From contig JAXHMN010000008.1 in assembly GCA_034521465.1 (NCBI GenBank), forward strand, positions 186,001 through 250,000: a DNA stretch of 64,000 bases, in the 5' to 3' direction. A program made the translations under genes and the position numbers. The DNA comes from SURF-28 sp034521465 (GTDB lineage Bacteria; Bacteroidota; Ignavibacteria; Ignavibacteriales; Melioribacteraceae). The notes below the pieces were generated by a model that worked only from the letters and a program-made list of their open reading frames with translations, made no database searches and was not told the DNA's origin. Below, one piece after another: positions 19,445 through 28,534 of this stretch (position 1 is the stretch's first letter; the number at the start of each line of letters is the position of its first letter).

Positions 19445-22400
19445 TTAAATATTAACTCTAAATGTTGTTCCTACGTTTTTCTCACTTTCTACTTCTATGC
19501 GGGCATTATTAATTTCACAGTAACTCTTTACAAGAGCTAATCCGAGACCGTTTCCTTCAAAACTTCTTGTGTAACCTTGTTCTTCTTGACGAAGAAATCA
19601 AATAATCTAGGGAGAAATTCTTTAGCAATTCCAATTCCCGTATCTTTTATCTCTACTATAATATTGCCCGTAATCTTTTTTGATAATAAAATTTCTACTT
19701 TACCTGTTTTTGTGTATTTGATTGCATTATCTATCAAGTTGACAAAAATTTGAGTAGCGCTATATTCATCTACAAAAATCTCGGTCTCACTTACTTCACT
19801 ATTGTATATCAGTTCTAATCCTCTTTTGCTTAGCCGAGAACTGAAACTCTTGAAATAATTTATTGAGAATTTCTTTATCGAGATCAATTGTAACAAAATT
19901 AACTTGATAACTATCTGTTTTTAATTCTGCTGCGTTAAGTAACAAATCTATTGTTCTGATGATTCTATTTGAAGAAAGATTTATACCATTAAAACAATCG
20001 ACGACTTCGGGGACCTTTGGCTCACCAAACAAATCATCGAGGTATTCTGTATAACCCAACACTACATTAATTGGAGTTCTAATTTCGTGCGACATCTGAG
20101 CAAGGAATTCTGATTTCATTTTATCTGATTTTTCAGCTTTTTCTTTTGCTGTAATCAATTCTTCGGCTACTTTTTTCTTTTCTGTAATATCTTCCTTAAC
20201 GGCTAGATAATGTGTTATAATTCCTTCTTCATTTATGATCGGTGAAATTGATGCCGCTTCGAAAAAAGCTCACCGTTTTTCTTTTTATTATAACATTCAC
20301 CACGCCATTCTTCCCGGAAGTAATTGTTGCCCATAACTCTTTATACTCGCTTTTTGGTTTTTCTCCCGAGCTGAATATGCGGGGGTTTTCCCCGATCAAT
20401 TCAGCAAATCGATAACCGGTAATTTCGGTTACTTTCGGATTTATATATTCAATATCTCCTTCGGTGTCGGTAATAATTATTGATGAAGGGCTTTGCTCAA
20501 CAGCACGCGATAATTTTAGAAGTTCTTCTTGGGCGTGTTTACGTTCTGTAATATCGCTGGATATTCCGATAATACCAATTAATTTTCCATCTGTATCGGT
20601 AATTGGTGCATCAGTTACTAACGCCTGAAAGCTGGTGCCGTCTTTTCGTTTAACGAAAAATTCTCCTGACCATGTATTACCCTTGCTTAACTCTTTCATG
20701 ATCTCTATTGCTTGTCCTTTAGTTTGCTGAGCTGGTGTTAGATTAACAATATTCTGTCCCATTGCTTCCTCATAAGTCCACCCGTATATTTTTTCTGCTT
20801 CGTGGTTCCAATAGATTACATTACCTTGCAAGTCGGTTGCAATAACAGATTGTCCTACGTTATATAGTAAGTCTGATTGAAATTCTATTTCCTTTTGAAT
20901 TTCCTTACGTTCGCTTATATCCCTACAACTTACATAAATAAATCCGTTTGGAAGCAAAACAGCGTTAAAGTCTACGGGAATTAAATTACCATCTTTCTTT
21001 ACAAGGTCAATCTCAGCTAATGCAAACCCGTCTTTTAGGAGCCGTTTAAATAATTGAAAAATACTCCGCTGCTTTATTCTTTGGGGGAGATATCCGCAAT
21101 CGTAAAATGCATCATTTCTTCCTTAGAATAACCCAGCATTTGTACAGCTTTAATATTCACATATTGATATTTCCCTTGGTTATCGGCAATAAATATAGCA
21201 TCTGCCGAGCTTTCGACTATTGTTCTAAACTTTTCTTCGCTTTCTAGCGCCGCTTCCGCTATTCGGCGTTCCGTTACGTTTCTAGCAATTACATAGAATC
21301 CTTTTACTTCGTCGTTTTCGATAATCAAACGTGAATTTTGGTTGAACCATTTTATCTCACCGGACTTTGTTCAGAATGGATGTTCTGTTGTTGATAATGA
21401 GCTTCTTTCTATATACTGCTTAAAATAATTTCGCTTAACTTTTTGTTTCAAATTCCGGTTTAATTAAATCTATATGCTTAAACTTTTTGAGTTCATCAAG
21501 TGAATAGCCGGATGATTTTAATCCAGCCAGGGTTAGACATCAGTAAAATATCCACGGTTATCTATTGAAAAAACAATTTCAACTGCTTCTTCAATAACAT
21601 TGCGGAATTTTCTTTCGGATTCTGTTAAAGCATCGTCAGCTATCTTGCGCTCTGTTATGTCGCGAATGATCATGCTAGTGTGTTCTATGCCTTCTCGATT
21701 CCTAAAAATTGCAGATGATATTTCACCAGGAAACTCACCCGTCTTTTCTCAATAAAAGTTAGTTCGCAGCGGACTTTACCTTTTGCTGCCCTTTCAGCCA
21801 AAAAAAAGATAATTGCGGATTCGTCGTATCTACAACTCCGGATCTGCCTAAATCGATCAGTTCATTTTCAGTATCAGCCGGAACAATTCACAAGCAGCCC
21901 AGTTAGCTGAGATTATTTTCCCGTCCGGTCTAGTAAAAAGTAAACCATCCATGCTGTTCTCAAAAAATGATTTGAATCTTTCTTCAGTTTCTTGTAACAA
22001 TTCTTCAGCTTTTTTGCGCTCTGTGTTATCTCTAATATTACATTGAATAACTTTATGGTTATTTACTGAAATAGACATTACTTACAAACTCAATATTTAT
22101 TTTTCTTCCATCGGTTGTTTCCAGCGGTAAGTCTTCCATAACGGACATATCCTTTCTTCTGCAGTTCTAAAAATTTTTCTTTATTAGCTGCAATATCTTG
22201 TTGAAGTAACCCGATTTGCCATAATTTTTTGTCAATAAAGTTCTCCTTTGAGTAAGCAAGCAGTTCACACAAGAATGGATTAACATCAATAATCTTACCT
22301 GTTTCCGCATATACGAATAAGAATTCCATCTTGTGCAGATTCAAAGAGACTACGGTAACGGGTTTCCAAAGCAGCTAACTTTTCGGTTGTTTGTTTGCGG

Positions 22401-23231
22401 TGGGTTATATCTTGTGCAATTGTTGCATATAATATTCTCTATCTTCTTTATCAAAAATACCTGGTAGAATTCCAAAGAACCGTCTTTATATTTTTGTCTT
22501 TTGTTAAAATGTCTATTCGTATGCTTCCGAATTTTTATCGCTTAGATGATTCTTTAATAAATCAATAAATGAATCAGCTCTATCATCTGGGAAAAGAATT
22601 TTAATTGGCTTACCTATCACCTCGCTCGATTCATAACCGCTTAGTTTTTCGAATTCATGGTTAAACCTATTTATGACCAAAGAAGAGTCCCAGATAATAA
22701 TTGGAGTGCGTGCACGATCCAAAAGAATATCTAAATATTCACTGGTTAGTTGATTCTTTTCACGTAAGGATTTTTCTTCACGTTTGCGCCGGGTTATATC
22801 CTCAATTGCAAGAAGAATTACTTTTCTTTTCCAAATGCCCTTTCAATTTGCCGGGCATTTAAAAGCATAAACCGTTTTCCGATAGTAGAGAAGATATGTT
22901 CAACTTCAAATCCGTTGAATATTGTTTTCTCGGGGAGGATTGTCTCGAGCAGTTCTCTTAGTTTGGGAATATCCCATTGGTTATTTCCCAAATTATAAAT
23001 AAGTGTTCCGACTGTTTCGTCCGGGTTAACTTTGAAAAAATCAAAAAACGATTGACTGGCTTTTACGACTCTCAAATCTTTATCGAGTATAAGTAATGGT
23101 TCCCGTACAGTGTTTACAATGTTTTCGTAGAAATCATTTTCTCCATCAGCCGATTTCAATTTACTATTTGAGGAATGTTTAGTGTTAGGAAGGCTTAAAT
23201 TATCTTTCTTGTTTTTGGATTTCATGTCCAT
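19445..23231 (-). CDS. Large multi-PAS sensor histidine kinase, many frame breaks
   Basis: A cytoplasmic-looking sensor of about 1,260 aa when frames are joined. I can place about eight PAS domains in order, e.g. NIVNTVREPLLILDKDLRV (first), RARTPIIIWDSSL, FFENSMDGLLFTRPDGKI, IVESSADAIFIADNQG, VGQSVIATDLQGNVIYWN and AVEQSPSSIIITDTEGD, with the usual ERKxAEE linkers. The end carries HisKA with the phospho-acceptor histidine in MSHEIRTPINVVLGY and HATPase_c with NLIDNAIKYTKTG, DTGIGIA and EGNGLGLALVKSY. No receiver domain or transmembrane helix is seen. The start may be the ATG at 23225, better spaced from AAGGAG. Roughly ten breaks make its activity uncertain. Confidence 0.85.
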
Positions 23232-23558
23232 CCTCTCCTTGAAGAGTAAATGAAAAATTGCTGCCTGTATTTTCGTTACTCACTACCCATATTATCCCAC
23301 CGTGTTAGTTTAATCAATTTGTTACATAACAGCAAACCCTAAACCATCACTAGTTTCACCATCAATACCAAATGTACTCACTTTCTCTTCAATTTTGAAA
23401 AGTCTCTTAACATCTTCTTCCGTTATTCCAACACCATTATCTTCATTTGATCTGATGAGATTAAGTAATGGGTTTGTATCTATGAGAGTAGATTGTTTTT
23501 TAATATATTCTAATGCTTTTCAGTTAGTACAGAACTATCAAAAGCCATATCTTAATTC
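23206..23558 (-). pseudogene. Histidine-kinase C-terminal remnant upstream of the PAS kinase
   Basis: On the minus strand fragments read ALEYIKKQSTLID, NGVGITEEDVKRLFKIEEKV, TFGIDGETSDGLGF and IWVVSNENTGSNFSFTLQ. These are the G1 box, ATP lid, G2 box and last strand of a HATPase_c domain. Its end overlaps the first codons of the large kinase in another frame. The HisKA half is missing and several stops interrupt it, so it is the tail of a second, lost kinase, perhaps left by recombination between paralogues. Confidence 0.65.
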
Positions 23559-23616
23559 ATTCTCATACTAATAAGGTATACCGCAGACTAAAAGAACTCC
23601 GATTAAGGAGGACTTT

Positions 23617-23799
23617 ATGTTCATAACCAAACGCCCAAGCGGTCATTACCATCTTGTTTATGAAGCGCCTAACGGAAAGAGAACTTCTGTCTCTACTAAA
23701 GGACTGATGATTTGCGAAAAGCAGCAGACAAACTCGACTTATAGCTAAGTATTTGGAACAAACTGAGGAGTTCATGGTGTTCAAACATAAAAAGGAATA
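23617..23799 (+). pseudogene. Integrase-like N-terminal fragment
   Basis: A short frame starting MFITKRPSGHYHLVYEAPNG, then KRTSVSTKG, with a ribosome site AAGGAGG upstream. This resembles the arm-binding N-terminus of phage-type tyrosine recombinases. The frame is lost after about 35 residues and no catalytic domain follows. It could instead be an unrelated small gene, so the call is tentative. Confidence 0.35.
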
Positions 23800-23804
23800 G
23801 TTAA

Positions 23805-24026
23805 TTGCAATTAGGTAATCAACTCTACAGTGTGGCAATAGCCATATTCTTCTCAGTATATATTTTGGGTTGGATGATTCTAAGTTCTATTAAGGTAATT
23901 CGCCAAAGACAGCGAAGAAATGATTTGGAGTCTGTCGCCAAGTACCTTGACCCGTTTATGAAGTTATCCTTAGTAATTGTTTTCTTACTGCTGCTGAATA
24001 AAACCATTAGTTTGTTCGCACGATAA
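23805..24026 (+). CDS. Small two-helix membrane protein, unknown
   Basis: Possible 73 aa protein with two hydrophobic segments (SVAIAIFFSVYILGWMIL and LSLVIVFLLLLNKTISLF) joined by a basic loop. It begins at TTG with an AAAGGA about 10 bases upstream. I recognise no family. It lies in a degraded region and may be a remnant or a chance frame. Confidence 0.35.
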   Translation: MQLGNQLYSVAIAIFFSVYILGWMILSSIKVIRQRQRRNDLESVAKYLDPFMKLSLVIVFLLLLNKTISLFAR

Positions 24027-24241
24027 AATATAAAGTTAAATTCACAATTTTAGCAAAATTAATAGTCCGTTAATGGATTTATTCCACTTCCCTCTTTTAG
24101 TTTGAAAATCTGCCAGTGAGAAGGGGTTTTTGAGATTCTGGGTTAAACTATAAAGAGATTCTAATGCACATAATGCTTATATTAGTTCTATAACATTAAG
24201 CTACAGATAAGAAAAAATATTCCACCACTTCAGGAGGTATA

Positions 24242-24652
24242 ATGGCTTATATAAAATGGCGTGATAATTATGATATCGGTTTCAAAGAAGTTGATGAACA
24301 ACATAAACAGTTAGTATCTATTATTAATGAATTATACGAAGCTCAATCTACTGGAACAAGTAAGATTGTGATTGGTGAGTCCTTGGACAAGGTAATTGAC
24401 TACACAAGATATCATTTTGAGAGTGAAGAGAAATATATGAAAGATTATAATTACCCTGGTCTTGACCAACATAAAAAAGAGCACATTGATTTAATAAATC
24501 AGGCTGAAAACCTTAAAAAAGAATTTACCAATAATAATTTACTTTTGTCTCTAAAGACACTTGATTTCTTAAAAGATTGGTTAATTAATCATATACTGGG
24601 GAGTGATAAAGAATTTGGAGAGTATGTTCGTCAACAGGAGATAGGCACCTAA
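24242..24652 (+). CDS. Bacteriohemerythrin
   Basis: Intact 136 aa single-domain hemerythrin that binds oxygen at a non-heme diiron centre. All ligand motifs are visible: the first histidine in VDEQHKQL, YHFESEEKYM (HxxxE), DQHKKEH (HxxxH) and the C-terminal NHILGSDKEF (HxxxxD). It opens with the family's IKWRDNYDIGFKEVDEQH. A strong AGGAGGT ribosome site precedes the ATG by 4 bases. Likely roles are oxygen storage, buffering or sensing in a microaerobic or facultative organism. It stands alone and is followed by a terminator and a tRNA. Confidence 0.95.
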   Translation: MAYIKWRDNYDIGFKEVDEQHKQLVSIINELYEAQSTGTSKIVIGESLDKVIDYTRYHFESEEKYMKDYNYPGLDQHKKEHIDLINQAENLKKEFTNNNLLLSLKTLDFLKDWLINHILGSDKEFGEYVRQQEIGT

Positions 24653-24832
24653 TTGGTAGTGTAAAACGTTCTTCGTAAGTCCTTGAGTCCTCAAGCACGC
24701 ATGAAATTTCTAAGACAAAAGAGTCGAGTTGTAAGCGAGTCTGTAAAATAGTTTGTGTAAATTGTGTGTTTTTTCACACCAACTTAGACCATTCAGACCA
24801 ATAGACATTATAGTTGAAAATGAACAGACAAC

Positions 24833-24869
24833 AAAAAAACCCCGATTACAAACTGTAATCGAGGTTTTT
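24833..24869. terminator. Bidirectional terminator between hemerythrin and tRNA
   Basis: CCCCGATTAC and GTAATCGAGG form a stem with loop AAACT, flanked by an A run on one side and a T run on the other. It can therefore end transcripts arriving from either strand. Confidence 0.8.
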
Positions 24870-24876
24870 GTGAAGC

Positions 24877-24953
24877 TGGCCCAGATGGACTCGAACCACC
24901 GACCCTCCGATTATGAGTCAGAGGCAGTCTGAAACCAACTGAAGCCATAGGCC
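24877..24953 (-). tRNA. tRNA with CAT anticodon (Met or Ile2), irregular D arm
   Basis: On the minus strand GGCCTA pairs with TGGGCC, the anticodon stem CTCTGA/TCGGAG encloses CTCATAA (anticodon CAT), and the T arm is GGTGG-TTCGAGT-CCATC with discriminator A. The D-arm stretch GGCTTCAGTTGGTTTCAGAC contains extra bases relative to the usual AGCTCAGTTGGTTAGAGC, so the gene is damaged or carries base errors. Elongator Met versus lysidine-modified Ile cannot be settled by eye. Confidence 0.65.
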
Positions 24954-25127
24954 CCTTTCAATAAATTCTAATTCCTGAAACTCTAAAAACTGTGGTCGAA
25001 AACGGATTCAAAATAATACTTAACGAAATGTATTTGCAAACTAAATCTGTTCAGCAATTTTCTTCAGTACAAATTAAATAATTTCAATATACTCTCTTCT
25101 GCGATATTCTTTCAATTCATGTTTTAA

Positions 25128-25455
25128 TCAGAGATGTTTTTCAATTTCTTCAACAAATCCTTTCATATTTTCATAGTCCTCTTTCACTTGTTCACAAGTG
25201 AACTCAATAAAATCATCACAAACCACTTTCCAGATCTATTTCCAAATTGTCGTTTATAGATATTTGCCGAATTCCCCAGATAGTCTTTTCAGTTTTAATG
25301 AAATTCTTATTGATCCAACCCATTAATTGGGATATGTTTAGAAGTCGAATAAAGAAGTCGAATAATTGTGTTTGACGGCGAGAGCAGATACCGCATAGGA
25401 GATTGCATAGATATATTCGATTCTCTGCATCGTTTAATCTGTCATCATCCAAAGA
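25128..25455 (-). CDS. HEPN-domain protein, frame-broken
   Basis: Fragments read LDDDRLNDAENR, then in another frame IYAISYAVSALAVKHNYSTS, then QLMGWINKNFIKTEK, and finally DDFIEFTCEQVKEDYENMKG before a stop at 25128. This is the all-helical HEPN fold. It directly follows a minimal nucleotidyltransferase, the arrangement of HEPN/MNT toxin-antitoxin modules, in which HEPN is an RNase-type toxin. The Rx4-6H catalytic motif is not clear here. At least three breaks interrupt about 110 codons, so it may be inactive. Confidence 0.6.
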
Positions 25456-25466
25456 GAATTTAGCAA

Positions 25467-25878
25467 TCAGCCTGCGCTTTCTCCTGGCCGAGCCAGCCGA
25501 TGAATTGCAAGTTCTTCTTTATTATACCCCATAATAAAATTCCATTTTCCTTAATTAAGGAACGGAAATGGAGTAGTTGGGTACCAGAAATTTCATTTTT
25601 GGAAAGAATTTTAACATCAAAAATTAGATCATACTCAAGATCGAAATCATAAATCAAAATCAAATAGTTTCTATTCTTAGAAAATTTCTATCAAATGTCC
25701 TTATTGAATACTCACGGCAATATCTACATCAGAATTTTCGAGAAGAATTCTGATATGCTCCAGAACCAAATAAATAAATACCTTGGAATGAAGAGAATAC
25801 TTCTTCTCTGAATAAGTCACTTATTTCTTGAATTATATCTTCTATTTTTTTTACATCATCATTCATCACATTCTTCAT
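25467..25878 (-). CDS. Minimal nucleotidyltransferase (MNT) partner of HEPN, frame-broken
   Basis: Begins MKNVMNDDVKKIEDIIQE and has the nucleotidyltransferase core FQGIYLFGSGAY followed, after a frame change, by SDVDIAVSI, i.e. GS(x)nDxD. DLIYDFDLEYDLIFDVKIL contains the third acidic region and the protein ends near 25467. Antitoxins of this type modify and neutralise HEPN toxins. Frame breaks occur near 25735 and 25660. The next gene HEPN starts within a few bases. Confidence 0.65.
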
Positions 25879-25930
25879 CAAAGCAATACAACAATAAGGT
25901 ACAAAACAATGCCAATACTTACTATTGGAA

Positions 25931-26420
25931 TTATTCGATTTTCTCATTTTTCGCTTTCGATTCATCAGCCATTCTCTTTTTATAATTTATAATCTTTTTC
26001 TGAAGTTCTCTATCACTAACAGCAATTATTTCGGCTGCAAGAATTTCCGGCATTTTTAGCTCGACCGATTGCAACTGTCGCAACAGGAACACCGCCCGGC
26101 ATCTGCACAATAGAAAGTAACGAATCAAGACCATTCAGTGATTTGCTCTGAACCGGTACACCAATTACAGGAAGCGGTGTGTAGGATGCTGTCATACCCG
26201 GTAAGTGAGCTGCTCCACCGGCTCCGGCGATAATTACTTTCAATCCTCTTTCGTGTGCTGTTTTTCCATAATCTGCCATCATATCCGGGGTGCGATGCGC
26301 GGATACAACTTTAACTTCATAAGGTATTCCAAATTCCTCTAATGGTTCAAAAGCTTTCTCCATTGTGGGAAGATCCGAATCACTTCCCATTATTATTCCG
26401 ACTAGTGGTTTTTCTGACAT
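25931..26420 (-). CDS. purE: N5-carboxyaminoimidazole ribonucleotide mutase, one frame break
   Basis: Class I PurE, which moves the carboxylate of N5-CAIR to give CAIR in purine synthesis. The motifs GIIMGSDSDLPTMEKA, VVSAHRTPDMM and AGAGGAAHLPGMTA are all present. The frame breaks near 26050 after AIGRAKNAG and continues ILAAEIIAVSDRELQKKI to a stop at 25931, giving about 163 aa. The start at 26420 (MSEKPLVGI) follows TTGGAGCG. It is cotranscribed with purK, which lies upstream. Confidence 0.93.
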
Positions 26421-26505
26421 TATTCGCTCCAATTTTCTTTGTGACTCATCGTGCTTTTTGTAGTGAATTGTTCTACCACAGTGTACATGAAGAAACACAG
26501 AGATT

Positions 26506-27643
26506 TTAAATTATTATTTTCTTCTCCATCTGCTTTGCTTTTCGCAGAATCGAATTTAGATTATCTCCGACCAATGTAATGTGTCCCATCTTTCTTCCGA
26601 TTCGTGATTTCTCTTTTCCGTAAATATGCATGTGAACATCCGGTTCGCTCAAACTTTCTTTATAGTTCTGAACTATCCCCTCACCCTCTCTTTTCCCGAG
26701 AAGATTGATCATAACAGAATATTTTTTTACAAGTTCCGTAGAACCAAGCGGTAAATTCATAACTGCACGAATATGATTTTCAAATTGTGGAGTTACCGTT
26801 CCTTCAATTGTAAAATGTCCAGAGTTATGAGGGCGCGGTGCCATTTCGTTTACCGAAATTTTTCCTTTTTCATCGATAAACATTTCGATACCGAACAACC
26901 CGTAACCTTTTACAGCTTTCACACATTCAATTCCGATTTCTTCAGCTTCTTTCATTTTCTTTTTTGAAATTTGCGCAGGGACAATGCATGTATAAAGTAT
27001 ATGATTGTTTTGAATCGTTTCAACAACCGGATAAGATTTAATCTCTTTTCTTGTTCGAACAACCATAATTGCGAGTTCTTTCTTGAAACTTTACAAATTC
27101 CTCCGCCATTAATTCTGAGTGTCGTTTGGTCAGTCTTTCGTATGCTTCGCGAAAACCCTTTTCACTTTTTACATCAGCATTTCCGTATCCGTCATAACCC
27201 ATTTTACGAGATTTTAAAATTATTCTTTTACCAAGTTGCTTTGATATTCTTTCGTAATCATTTTCAGATTTAACTTCCAAAAATTTTGGAACCGGAATAC
27301 CATTTTTTGAAAGTGTTTTTTTCTGAGTGAACTTATCTTGGATCAATCGAATTGTGTTTGAAGAAGGTATTACTTTTTTACCAAATGATTCAATGAATTT
27401 CAATCTACCCGAGTCAATAAACTCATTTTCGAGAGTTATGATATCACATTTTGTGGCAAACTTTTTCAATAATTTATCATCATCAACCCAGCCAACATAT
27501 TCATTATGTGTAAGTTGACCTGCCGGAGAGTTTTTGCTTTTTTCTAATATCGCAATATCGAAACCAAGTTTATATGCTTGGAACGCCGACATGCGAGCAA
27601 GCTGACCACCGCCTAATATTCCAATCATTTTTCGATTTTTCAA
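26506..27643 (-). CDS. purK: N5-carboxyaminoimidazole ribonucleotide synthase, one frame break
   Basis: ATP-grasp enzyme that makes N5-CAIR from AIR, bicarbonate and ATP. The start MKNRKMIGILGGGQLARM carries the PurK glycine-rich motif. LKSRKMGYDGYGN is the ATP-grasp loop, and NEMAPRPHNSGHFTIEG is the diagnostic PurK signature. The end has GHITLVGD. The frame breaks near 27050 between AEEFVKFQE and MVVRTRKEIKSYPVVE. Rebuilt length is about 379 aa, normal. It forms a purKE pair with the next gene. Confidence 0.93.
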
Positions 27644-27745
27644 AGGATAGAGTTATTGTTATGAGATTTGTAAAATTATTGGTAAAAAGCCAAAGTTACA
27701 ACTTCCGTTAGGAGATACTTTTGCTTACAAGTATTATAGAATTAC

Positions 27746-28408
27746 TTAGTATTCTCTTTTATTGACCGAACCAACTCCTGAATTATCAACAACAACTTCA
27801 AGTGGATCACCGTAATAATCAATACTGCCATTAGCCGAAAGATCAGCCGTAAGTTTTTCACTAATGTAAACTTCTGCTTTGGCAGAACCATCAATGTCGA
27901 TATCGACAAATCTCGCATATAATTCTCTTGAGTCAAGCAAAGCAGCTCCGGAAATATCAGCTTCAAGCATCTCAACTTTTCCGAACAATTCAATAACACC
28001 TGCTCTTTTGAGTTCAACAAAGAAATTTTGTTCATCAATTCCTTCTGCATAAATATTACTTATTCCTGATGAAAATATTTCCTCAAGATCGGTTGTAGAA
28101 ATTTCGATTATAATTTTCCTTTTAGGAAGAATATTGCGAGTGTTCTCAATGATTAACTTCTCATTTACAACTTCGCTCGTTATATAACTTTGTAAATTGT
28201 CTTCTGCGGTAATTGATAAGGAAGTCGTACTACCCACAACAATATTAATATTATACGCACCCGATACTTTAATCCCGGAAAATTCTTCTATCTCGCGTTG
28301 TTCGGTAATTACTTTTCCGCTTCCTTTTACTCCCCTTTCCCGGCATCCGGTAAATAACCCACTAAATAACACGATTATTATAATAATTGTAATTCTGTAA
28401 ATTTTCAT
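27746..28408 (-). CDS. Head-GIN domain (DUF2807) lipoprotein
   Basis: Intact 220 aa. A hydrophobic signal (ITIIIIIVLFSGLFTGC) ends in a lipobox with cysteine near residue 22, so it is probably lipid-anchored in the outer membrane. The rest is a repetitive beta-solenoid of the putative auto-transporter adhesin head-GIN family, starting GSGKVITEQREIEEFSGIKV and ending with GSIDYYGDP and VDNSGVGSVNKR. These proteins are very common in Bacteroidota and relatives; their function is unknown. It diverges from the triple-AAA gene across a 126-base gap that likely holds both promoters. Confidence 0.85.
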   Translation of the reverse strand: MKIYRITIIIIIVLFSGLFTGCRERGVKGSGKVITEQREIEEFSGIKVSGAYNINIVVGSTTSLSITAEDNLQSYITSEVVNEKLIIENTRNILPKRKIIIEISTTDLEEIFSSGISNIYAEGIDEQNFFVELKRAGVIELFGKVEMLEADISGAALLDSRELYARFVDIDIDGSAKAEVYISEKLTADLSANGSIDYYGDPLEVVVDNSGVGSVNKREY

Positions 28409-28534
28409 AGCAATTTCATTTTTATTTTTAGACGATAGAAATATGTTAATGTTTCATCGGTTTTGTTCGATAAATATACTAATAAAATATAATTTAATAT
28501 GTTAATTCAAATTGATATCTTTACGTGACACAAA

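Noticed and set aside
24653..24830. Solo insertion-sequence end near 24740 (TGTAAAATAG..TGTGTAAA)
   Set aside because: Weak resemblance to IS256-type ends only; no transposase or partner end found nearby.
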